12,766 nucleotides of DNA from assembly GCA_027596945.1 (NCBI GenBank), contig JADGJH010000966.1:1-12766 (forward strand). Reading direction: 5' to 3'. This stretch comes from Physocladia obscura (taxonomy: Eukaryota > Chytridiomycota > Chytridiomycetes > Chytridiales > Chytriomycetaceae). Positions 1 to 8,820 of this stretch are shown here, in pieces; position 1 is the stretch's first letter, and every line of letters begins with the position of its first letter. The notes below the pieces were generated by a model. It saw only the letters and a list, made by a program, of their open reading frames with translations. It did not search any database and was not told the DNA's origin. The position numbers and the translations under genes are program-made.

Positions 1-115
1 TTGGAAGTCTTCTCTTTTAGTTGTTAAGTTGGAAGTCTAAGTTTGGAGTTTAGTTTTAAGCACAATAAAGTTACTGAAAATCTTTGTGTTAGGTTTCACA
101 CTCAATTGGTAGATG
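1..115. other. AT-rich left edge with a 10-bp direct repeat
   Basis: The only structure seen is the word ttggaagtct at 1-10 and again at 29-38. No convincing reading frame is present on either strand. This may be the flank or end of the decayed element beside it, but nothing shows that directly. Confidence 0.3.
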
Positions 116-568
116 TCAAAAGCACTGCAATATTGTTAACAGAAAATGTGCAAGGCCACAAGCCTTTCTATTGGCATATTTTATTGCAAAAGGCATAAAA
201 TTTTTATTTGTCACAAGCTCAAAAGTTCCTGATGCCTTGCTGTCAATTGGTTGCTGGTACATAAGTCTTGCAATTGGCTTCCTTTTTTTCTGAAATAAAG
301 TGCATATTGTGTCCTATAGACACAGTTTATCAGTAAAGTACTGCAAATTGATCACATAAGCTAAAAATTGCGTCATGATACTTGTAATTACAATATCCTT
401 GTTTATTTTATCCTTTTCACCTCTCCTTTTAATTGAGATCAAAGTTAACATTCCAGAGAGCTTTTTGTCATTTGTTTTGTTGATTTCTGAGAAAATGCTT
501 TCAGTATTGTTGCAATCACTCATTTTTTTCAAATTAAAAATCAAGTTGAAAATGAGGTTGAAAATCAA
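116..568 (-). pseudogene. Decayed reading frame of unknown family
   Basis: A minus-strand frame runs from about 568 to 116 and is interrupted by one in-frame TAG at 314-316. After that stop the same frame stays open for about 65 more codons, to a TGA at 116-118. The upstream part is rich in Lys, Asn, Ile and Glu (for example KRRGEKDKINKD). The downstream part reads as ordinary protein, with segments such as KRKPIARLMYQ and KNFMPFAIKYANRKACG. Continuity on both sides of one stop suggests a relic of a longer gene, perhaps from a mobile element. I do not recognise the family, and in DNA this AT-rich a chance open frame is possible. Confidence 0.35.
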
Positions 569-571
569 GTT
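536..571 (+). repeat. 12-bp tandem repeat, three copies
   Basis: Three adjacent 12-base units lie at 536-547, 548-559 and 560-571, each close to gaaaatcaagtt. The middle copy carries c-to-g and a-to-g changes and the first begins with a. On the minus strand this reads as repeated Asn-Leu-Ile-Phe at the head of the decayed frame. It looks like a small slippage-type repeat. Confidence 0.7.
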
Positions 572-1129
572 GTTAAAAATTTATTTGGACAACTTTCACA
601 TAAACTGCTATAAAAAAATTTCTGAATAACACAATTCATTTCAATGACTTATGCCTGAGATTATATTGCAATACTACATGGTGCTGCTCCATAATAAAAG
701 TAACGCACTGTTGCTATTTGTTTCAAACTTTGATAATTAAAAAACAAAAAATAAAAAACAAAGATAAAATAAAATTTAAAATCAATAAAAAACAAAAACA
801 AAACACCAAAAAATACTAACTTTGATGTTTTTGGTTTTTGGTTCTGTAGTTTTTTTTGTTTTTTTCTTCATTTTTTTCGTTTCTGGATTTTAACTTAAAA
901 CGCATAATTTGTTAATTTTTTTACATACTGTTTCACATGAAAAAACGGTTCTGTACATTCAATGTGCAGCCATACAGAAAAATGACTCAAATCTTAGAAA
1001 ATTCATTCTAACATAGCAACACCAGCTAAAGAGATAATGCTTAGGATCTTTACTTGGATAATATTAATGAAAAAAGTGTCATATTTGTATTTTTGTTTGA
1101 TTTTAGATTGGGAATTAAAGGTTATGTGT
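572..1129. other. AT-rich spacer with an A-rich/T-rich pair of tracts
   Basis: No gene is seen. At about 738-816 there is an A-rich stretch (many aaaac/aaaat words), followed at about 822-880 by a T-rich stretch (ttttttggttttt-like words). The two are loosely complementary and could fold back, but the match is imperfect and may be compositional. Confidence 0.4.
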
Positions 1130-1564
1130 TCAATTGATAAAATAAGAATTCTGACAGCTCCGTTGTTGTTGCTCTAGCAAATTCGCATGAGCACCTTGAT
1201 ACTCTTGAATTTCTGATGTTACACAACCTCGACCTTCCAATAATGTCAAATTAACACCAACAACCATATCATCAACGCCATTCAAAAGTGTATTTACCTT
1301 TTTACCTCATGGGATATACATTCAACCTTTCTTAACTTTTGTGAAAATGCACACACACTCCTTGCCACACATATTTTAGTTTTAGATCAGAAATCGTCTT
1401 TGTGCAACCATTAATTTTGCAAAAATAACAACCACCATGACAAAAACAACAAAGATGATAGGAAAGAAGGACGTAAGACAATTGTAAATTGGCATTTCTT
1501 TCAGTGTATCCGTTCGAACGGCGTGGGGATCAGTTCCTCGGAATTCTACCTCAAGGACAAGCAC
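1130..1564 (-). CDS. Possible two-exon small membrane protein (unrecognised)
   Basis: Two minus-strand open stretches follow the AP-3 delta stop. The first (about 1561-1382) carries a hydrophilic segment, EFRGTDPHAVRTDTLKEMP, then a strongly hydrophobic run, SFFPIIFVVFVMVVVIFAKL, then basic QRR and a stop. This has the look of one transmembrane helix with a positive-inside end. The second (1297-1130, 55 codons plus stop) includes GVDDMVVGVNLTLLEGRGC and SEIQEYQGAHANLLEQQQR, and its composition looks coding and less AT-rich than its flanks. A possible acceptor AG precedes each (1563-1562 or near it, and 1299-1298). I could not define the donor or a start codon, and I do not recognise a family. 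They could be one gene, two fragments, or chance frames in the AP-3 delta 3' flank. Confidence 0.3.
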
Positions 1565-1607
1565 TCACAAATTTACAAATTACTTATCCAAGTTACTTTT
1601 GAAAAAC

Positions 1608-4600
1608 TCAGTATATTGCTAACGAAAACTCATTTGCTTCTGCAATTAGATAGTCAATCAAAGCAAGGTCTCCACTCTTCAATTCAACAGATATCCAACC
1701 ACTGTTGTTCGAGTTTCCATTTGCGCCTCCAATACCTGATCCAACACTTTTCATTTTCATCAAGCCTCCAACTTTTTGCTCTTTAACGCGCGCCTTAATT
1801 AATCCTGCAACATGTGTGCCACTCCAAGCACGGCCGTACACTGATGCTGCAAGCGGAACAGCTTCTACAACTGAGAGCCTCAATTTTGCTGCCAAAGTAC
1901 TCACAACAGCAGGAAAATCATCAACTGACGAAATTTGGAACTGAATTGATGATGAATGAGGAAAGTTGTTGGAATGCGATAGAAGTTCGGCAAACATGGT
2001 TGGAGCAATAGTAAATGAAGGAATGAGTCCCATTGTAATAGGAATAAGTATACTGAAAGGATACATTCGAGAATCGCCACCCAGCTATTGTAATATAAAT
2101 TTAAGACTATGAGAAAAAATAAAATACTAACCTCAGCAACACATGCTCCTTCGATAGTGTGAGATTTCATCCCATATTCAACAGATGGCGAGCTAATTTT
2201 CGCCTGCATCAATACTTTTCCAAATTCATTTGGTGCAATTCTTCCATCCTGAACATGAAGCATACTTGTGCCATCTAGAGCATGAACCCCAGAAGTAAGA
2301 AGAGTAAATGCTGCATTTTCAATTGCGGCAGTCTCAGATTTATTAAAAATAACAAGGCAGATTGCAACCCCAAGCTCACTGATTGAAATTTGACCTTGAG
2401 AGTAGCAGTCAAAACCCTGGCAACATAATTTAGAATTTGAAGTAAAAAGAGAAACAAAACTATTCAAAAAATGTAACTTACAAAAACAACATCATCGTTT
2501 TCCAAACATGTATGGAAAGTGTGAGATGACGCAATCTCTTGAGCATCAATGCTTTGATAAAGAATGGCTGGGCCAGCTTCAGTGTCTTCGATTACAGTTC
2601 TTTCGTCAATTAAACTATTTAGCGGTGATTCAATTCGTTGAACGCCCTTTTCTTCCAATCCCTGTTCAAATTGACTTTGATCAAGTGCATTTTCCAATGT
2701 TAGATCAGCTAGAATTTGTTGAGAAACCACGGCTGTGGCAGAATTATCCCCAGAAATTTGTGCGGTATTATTACTCACAGCCACTGCATCCGCAATCACT
2801 GTAGTTACATCCTCAACTTTTCTTGTGTTCAAAGCTGCGCCACCTGCCTTCTTTTTTTTCACCACCACTTTTTTGACAACTTTCTTGACTGCAGCTGATG
2901 GCTCTTTTTCATCTGTCATATCATCGCCTTTGCCTATGGCATTGTTACTAGTACCAGCATCAGCACTTTTTGTAACAACTTTCTTCTTTTTTTTCAAACC
3001 ACCATCTACCACACTAGTCACAGCAGCCACAGCAGCTCCACTAGTAGTGACTACTGCAGCCGCTGTTTTTTTTCCCACACCGACTTTCTTAATCTTTCGC
3101 ACAACTTCAACACCAACTCCTAATGCGGGTGTTTCCTCCGCAAGCAACGCTGCACGATCGATTTCCCATCCAAGTTTACGCGCAGCGCCGACACTCGCCG
3201 CCGGTGCTGCAGCCGTTAAATCTACACTTTTAATAGCAAGCGTGTCGGCATCGCCTACCGCGTCGGCTTTCGCGTTCCCCTTCTTTTTGCTGCTTCCAAT
3301 AACAGAAGATGACAACGACGGTTGTCTTGCCGTGGCGCCTTCAGGCAGTTCGTCATCGCGATTTATTTTGTATTGAGTGCGCGCGATTGTAGGTACGTTA
3401 AAAATATCGGCGTTTTCGAATGGGCTTTTGCTTTTTGATGATGCTTTTTTAGCTGTTCCTTTTTTCGCTGAAGATTCCGGTATATTTACGGTGGAAGAGG
3501 TAGTTGAAGACGATCGAAAGGGCCCTGTTTCCGAGAGTATTTTTGATGGCGCTTGAGGCAATGGTTTGGCAATATAGAAGGGATCCATTTTGCGACGCAC
3601 TTCCATTGCTTTTTTTGCCTGTTGTTGGCTGTGTTATTGATATGCAATACATACACATACAGACCTTAGCAACAGCCTCAGGACTCCAAAGCTCTGCTTT
3701 CTTCTTTGCCGAAAACAGAGACTCGTTATCTTCATAATCCTCTTCAGCTTCCTCGGATTCATCATTGATATTTGCAAGATCAGGTTCAGGGTCGTGAATC
3801 CAAGCATCCAGATCCAAATCCTCTGGGACAGGAACGAGACTTTGCGCTTGTGAATTCACTGGCCTTAATTCTCCAGCAAACAATTGGCTTAATTCGCTTG
3901 CGTAAGATGGCACTCCCCACGATTTCGGGCTACTTGAATTATCTTGGCTCAATGAGCTAATTAAACTTAAAATTTGATATGATGTTGAGGCCTGTGAATA
4001 ATGGAAAAAAATGTCAGGGAAAAATGACACCAGAGTAAAATAAAACATACTCTCTCTTGAACTTCTAAATCTGCACTGCCACAAAGTTTCAACATTCCTT
4101 CCATCATGATTTGCGTCATTTCGTCAAATTCATCCTTCGAAATTTCAACACTGTTGTCAGTTTGATTGCTTGTTTGTCCAGATAGCCAGGCTGAATAAAT
4201 TTTGAGAGACGCCTGTATATACGCCGCTTGCACTGTTACAGGTAGCATCGAAATTTTTGAACTGATCAAGTGGAATATAAGCGCTTTCGGAGTTGCAACA
4301 AACCTGTTATGAAGAATTCAATTAAAACTCTTTCAAAAATGAAAATACAAAGCGTACATTGAATATTCTCCGACAACCCATGCAGCTGCAAAAAGGACAT
4401 CCGTGTTATTTTTTTCCCAAGCTGTTGATTCAAGGAAAGATTCGTCGAGAATTAAATCCGTCTAAATAACAACAAACAACAACCAAAAAGCAAACAAGGA
4501 CACACACATGCACATACATTAAAAAATTGGATTAATTTTAATGAACAAACAAAAACACATAAATCTTACCAATATATCAACTGCAGCCTCTCTAACTCCC

Positions 4601-6452
4601 TCAACTCGGACACACACATCCACAATCTGTTCCGCAACTTCGAGGCCAACACTTGCCCCGCGAACCCACACAAACCCCACCAGCACGCGTACATACCATT
4701 CAAAGTCAGTGACGCATCCATATGTGTTTTTGCTGCAAAACTGCAGGATACGCGAAATTACTTCGCTTGCGTATGTCGCATCGTGCAAAATCGCGAGGCT
4801 TGCACTGGTTGGTTGGTGATGTTCGGCAACTAGGTCTGCTTCGGATTCGGGGCTCAATTGTTTCATTAGGTGGTTGACAATGGCCATAAGGTTGCGTTTT
4901 GTGACCTAAAATAGGGGTCGTGAGTTAATATGAGCATTATTATTACTTTTTTTTTTTTGTTTATTTGCTTGTTCATTATTTGGTTTTTTCTCTTTTACCA
5001 TTGACGAAATCAATTCCAATGCACGCATCCGAATACTTATGTCCTTATCTTCCAAACATGCCAAAATAATTTCACGGTGTTCTCCAACGGCATGCGGACG
5101 CAATGGAAGCAGCTTACACAAGGCAAAAAGGCCCAAATATTTCACTAATCATTAAAAAAAAAATTAAAAAAGTTTATAAGATTAATTCGCGAATTTTTTC
5201 TATTCGCATTGCCCTCATTGCGCATAAACTTGCTTTGCCATAGCTGCGCTTATTGCCACACTTTCGCTACCCTCACTATTTAAACTCACAATTCTGATCA
5301 CTATCTGCTATAAAAAACTTGAGTTTTGCAACACAAATCTTGGCAAGCACGGCTTCGCCACCGTCTTTCAGCGTTGCGTCTGAAATAGATCCAACGCCTT
5401 CATTCGTCGCAGGCACAATCATTCCACCCATGATTGCCGTTAAGATGCATTCGTATGCTAAACTCATTGCGCCAGTGGTTTGAATTAGATTTGTGATTGG
5501 GCTAATGAGGCGTTTAATCAGCCGTGGCTCGAGGGGACAGAGGGCGCCGAATAATTTGACTATTTTGATAAGAAGCCAGTTGTTTGTTGATGTTGTGAGG
5601 ATAGTAAAAAGTTGGGGTGCGAGTGGCAGGTATGATTTTGGATTCTTGCGTGCCAGTTCGCAGACAACATTAACTGCAGCCGAAACTACAGCTGTTGACC
5701 ATAATAAATAAAAATATTAAATAAATAAATAAATAATACATGGATCTGGATCTTCTAGCCTCTCTTTCAATCTTGGAACCGCAACTCGCAAGGCTTCGGG
5801 AAACTTCAAAAAGACTTTATACAAGCAAAGAATAACGCGTTTGCGAATGTAAGGCCGTGAGTGATTCATATTTGCAATCAAGTCAGGAGAAAGATCTCTT
5901 GCAAGATCAGGTGTAACTATTGTGCAAAGTCCATTGAGGGCAAGGGCAGTCTCGAGGTAGTTGTTTGAATTGAGATCCTGCAGAGGAAAAGACATTAAAT
6001 TTTCCGACGAGGTGACAAATTTGAACCTTTCTGATTAAGTTTGTGCACAGCATGAGAACATTGGTGTCCTGCCTGAAAGATATTGCAGCGGCAATGTAGC
6101 CAATACGTTTATGAGCGAGGACAGGTGAGCTCATGACTTCAATCACATGGAAGGCAGCCCAGGCCATATCGTAACCCAGCATATGCAACTGGAAGAAAAC
6201 GTGAAGCAATTAATTAACGGACTAATTGATTGATTGATGGCAACTGATCGATGGATTGATGGGTGATAGTGGGTTAGACGAAAGAGAGTGTGTTACATAA
6301 AACAGTTTCGCCACAGCCACGGCCTTCACAGCGGGATCGGTGCGCTTGACTTCGGCACGAATTTCGTCGAGGCATGAGCGGATATAGCGGTCTTCGTTGG
6401 CAGCGTTGGCGCGGATCCCACGTATTACATCGTGCAGACTCTTTTCAAACAT
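1608..6452 (-). CDS. AP-3 complex delta subunit (delta-adaptin), 12 exons
   Basis: Large subunit of the AP-3 coat adaptor, which sorts cargo from Golgi/endosomes to vacuoles or lysosomes. Exons (minus strand): 6452-6297, 6188-6027, 5977-5740, 5691-5290, 5144-4999, 4905-4570, 4461-4358, 4303-4051, 3991-3665, 3618-2482, 2416-2132, 2084-1608; all phases agree and give 1,340 residues. The start MFEKSL is the family's usual beginning. The adaptin N-terminal trunk covers roughly residues 1-600, with hallmark stretches GYDMAWAAFHVIEVMSS, TPDLARDL, PYIRKR, TSTNNWLLIKIVKLFGAL and DSDQNLKYLGL. Then come an acidic patch (676-689), DPFYI (720-724), a long Lys/Ala/Val-rich hinge with a 13-residue Lys/Val run near 953-965, and a C-terminal appendage whose end (SVYGRAWSGTHVAGLI, then VELKSGD) resembles the animal C terminus. 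Introns are 46-145 bp; donors of introns 2 (GTTCAA) and 9 (GTCTGT) are weak. The exon 9/10 junction has an alternative (donor 3660, acceptor 3609) that stays in frame. Confidence 0.94.
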
Positions 6453-6482
6453 GGTGATTGGCTGAACTTTTTTTGTTTGCAA
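6453..6482. promoter_or_regulatory. 30-bp gap between divergent start codons
   Basis: The AP-3 delta ATG (complement of 6450-6452) and the transferase ATG (6483-6485) point away from each other with 30 bases between. That is too short for two ordinary promoters and 5' leaders. Transcription of each gene therefore probably starts inside the other's 5' coding part, or the true start codons lie further in. No TATA-like box is seen in the gap. Confidence 0.5.
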
Positions 6483-8272
6483 ATGATCAAACGAAGTACA
6501 CTGTGGGCTGTTGGTGTGGTGGCCATGCTGGCAATGGTTGTTGTACAGCTTCTTGTAGTCAACATGAACTCGAGGCTACAATCTGCAGAACTCACAATGC
6601 CGCATCCATCACCCGACCCATTATCACTGGAACCAGAGTTCAATACTGATCATTCGTCGAAAGCGAATTCGAACGACGTAAACTCGAATATCGCTTATCT
6701 CAATGCGCTCGCCGTCGAAAACCCGCTGCTATTTTTCGTGCGCTTTGAAAATACGCCGCTGGAAGTCGAGCGCCAGTGGTTTGCAGCACATTCTGCAACA
6801 GACTCAAATCAAACAAAACGAAAGCGAAGGGCTGATAAAAACCTTTCGTCTGATCAAGATGCATTTGATAAATATGAAAGCAAACCAACTGTGTTTCTCG
6901 CATCGGCCAACGCCAACGTTGCCGCCGCCCCAATCACTCTCAACATGTTATGTTCGCTGCGTACAAACGCTCCCGATGCGTTCAGCCGGCTGATTGTATG
7001 GGCAACCGATGCCCAAGCCGCCTCTTCGCTGGTGTCTACCGCTCTCTCTTTTGCCCAACAGCGAAGCAATCAAAATCAGACAGAGAGTGTCTCGTTCGCA
7101 GTTTATTTCGACGCCACACTATCTCTTCCCCCTGCCCATGCAAACTACAAGGCAAACAATCGAGCTCCATTCTTCAAACTAATGCAAGCCCGCAATGCTT
7201 TTTTCCTGCGTATCCTCAAACAACTCAACTTAAATCTCTTGTTCACCGATATGGATCTCGTCTTTCTTGCCAACCCAATCAAGGATTTAAATCTTCCCAA
7301 AGGCATTCCTTCTCTTCCTTCTTTACGGAACTCCGGAATTGCTACCGAAAATAACAACGATGATAAAGAATCTGACTTGGATCGCGTTCTTGCGGATCTG
7401 GTTCCTGTCGATAGTTTGTACTCTGACGTTCCCGATATGGTTAATAAGAGTGAACACACAAAACACAAAATTTTTTTAAAGATATATATTAAAAATATAA
7501 TATATTAGATATATAGCACCGACACACGAGATTTTTTTCACAACCTAAACGACCCATATGAACGGTCCCCATGGATTCCCAAAATTTGCGGTGGCTTTTT
7601 TTTCGCTCGCTCGAACCCGCGCACAATCACCACCTGGGAATACATGCACATTCACAATCTTAACGACCAATGGGGAATGGATCAACTCCTCAACGGCCAC
7701 ATTGCAACAATTCGGAACAGTGACGACCGCGAACCAAGTAGTCTCGCTGCACAGCGACGCAAATTCGATGCAGTCCTTGTGGATCCGTTGCCAGCTGGTC
7801 TGACGTCGCGTAAACGTGATATACGCAAATTCATTGACGCACAAGCCGCAATTCGTGTGCGTGTTCTCTCGCAAGCGGCATATCGCGCTGCGTTGCCGCA
7901 CTATGCGGACGGTGGAGAAGTTCCCGATGATTACAGTGAATTTTTGAAGGAACTGGAAGAACGAGGGGAGAAGGAGGTTTTATTTCATCCGAACTATAAT
8001 GCAAAGTTTCTCGATTGGTGTATGCTTTTTCTTTTTTCCTTTTTCTTTTTCTTTTTTTTTTTCCAGCTTAAATTTATTTAATCAATATTTTTGCTTCAAC
8101 AGTTGTTTTGTATCCGTTCCAGTTCAAATACGGATACCCTTCCGTTATAGTCAGCAATGACAACAAAACAGATATTCTCATCAAACTGGGAAAATGGTTT
8201 CTAAATGATCAAAATACTTGTCCTGTTTTCGACACTAAAACACCAACAGCAACGTTACAAAGAGCTACATAA
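6483..8272 (+). CDS. Membrane-anchored nucleotide-diphospho-sugar transferase, 3 exons
   Basis: Predicted type II membrane glycosyltransferase that would transfer a sugar from a nucleotide sugar in the Golgi lumen; donor and acceptor are unknown. Exons 6483-7439, 7509-8019 and 8103-8272 join in frame to 545 residues. The start at 6483 is chosen because it puts a short basic head (MIKRS) before a hydrophobic anchor at about residues 7-27; an upstream in-frame ATG at 6432 overlaps AP-3 delta. A variable stem follows, then the catalytic region with LLFTDMDLVFLANP, whose D256-x-D258 is the expected metal/nucleotide-binding DxD. After intron 1 come YSTDTRDFF, CGGFFFARS, NDQWGMDQLLN and HPNYNAKFL, all in the order seen in the Nucleotid_trans (PF03407-type) family. 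Intron 1 is 69 bp and intron 2 is 83 bp. A nearer AG at 8065-8066 would give an early stop. A possible AATAAA lies at 8488. The family call rests on remembered motifs, so the exact subfamily is uncertain. Confidence 0.87.
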
Positions 8273-8420
8273 AATTATTATTATTATTATTTTGAGGTTA
8301 TTGTTGTTGGAACGCAATGCAATTTTGAATGTCACAGGTCACAGGCCCAGAAGCAATAATCCAAGAGTGAAGAGTCTCAACAAAAGCCTCTCTCAACCAA
8401 CCAGACAACAAAATTTATGA

Positions 8421-8436
8421 TATTATCATGATAATA
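8421..8436. repeat. 16-bp perfect palindrome
   Basis: The bases tattatcatgataata read the same on both strands, with no spacer, about 150 bp after the transferase stop codon. It could be a dimeric protein-binding site, part of the 3' untranslated region, or chance in an AT-rich spacer. Confidence 0.6.
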
Positions 8437-8487
8437 CGATTAATAATTTAAAAAAATTCTTTCCTAATTTTTTTATTAAAATTTTGA

Positions 8488-8493
8488 AATAAA
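8488..8493 (+). promoter_or_regulatory. Candidate polyadenylation signal for the transferase
   Basis: An AATAAA hexamer lies 216 bp after the transferase stop, on the coding strand. The region is AT-rich, so such hexamers also occur by chance; a second one sits near 8633. Confidence 0.3.
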
Positions 8494-8614
8494 CTTTGAG
8501 TTACTCTTCATATTTTTTGTCCCATATTCATTGATCCAGGTTTGAGACAGAAAAATTTGATTTCTTCCATTCGTTGCATTGAGGGATTTCCCAAAATCCT
8601 CACTCAAAGTTTAT
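8489..8614. repeat. 13-bp inverted repeat around a 100-bp core
   Basis: ataaactttgagt at 8489-8501 is the exact reverse complement of actcaaagtttat at 8602-8614. The enclosed 100 bp has no reading frame of note. The size fits a very small non-autonomous element, but I see no matching target-site duplication outside the arms. Confidence 0.45.
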
Positions 8615-8820
8615 GACTCACCATGACTCAAAAATAAAGTACTTATTTTCCTTTCAAATTTTTTTTTTTCCCCCTATTTGCCAACTCTTCATCAATTTAT
8701 TTTTTTAAATTTTCAAAAGCTGAATTCAGATGCGCAGCAAAGGATGGCTTATTTTGCAAAACAAGTTTCTGTTTTACATCATTTAATTGCTCGAATCACA
8801 CATCTGATGGTATTGTTGGT

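Larger units (their letters stand above)
8273..8820. other. AT-rich 3' flank and spacer
   Basis: No convincing gene is seen here. It begins with a TTA/TTG-rich simple stretch (8275-8310) just after the transferase stop, then holds the palindrome, the inverted repeat and several homopolymer T runs (for example around 8660-8671). Confidence 0.5.

Noticed and set aside
738..880. Large hairpin from A-rich and T-rich tracts
   Set aside because: The complementarity is loose and follows from base composition; no exact arm longer than a few bases was found.
1382..1608. Transmembrane exon as a continuation of AP-3 delta
   Set aside because: The AP-3 delta frame ends at 1608 with sequence matching the known C-terminal end of the family, so no further exon is needed for the main product.
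1523..1786. Plus-strand frame across the end of AP-3 delta
   Set aside because: It overlaps the conserved C-terminal appendage on the opposite strand and shows no features of its own.
2735..3376. Plus-strand 213-codon open frame rich in Ala, Thr and Phe
   Set aside because: It is the complement of the Lys/Ala/Val-rich hinge of AP-3 delta exon 10, which is in frame with conserved exons on both sides.
5701..5739. TAAA-type microsatellite as a feature of interest
   Set aside because: It is the body of the 48-bp third intron of AP-3 delta and looks like simple composition.
6425..6643. Minus-strand open frame opposite the transferase start
   Set aside because: It lies against the anchor-helix coding sequence, has no recognisable features and shares bases with the AP-3 delta start.
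6854..7468. Minus-strand and alternative plus-strand open frames within the transferase first exon
   Set aside because: The plus frame carrying the DxD motif and family landmarks explains this DNA; the others look like shadows in a GC-richer exon.
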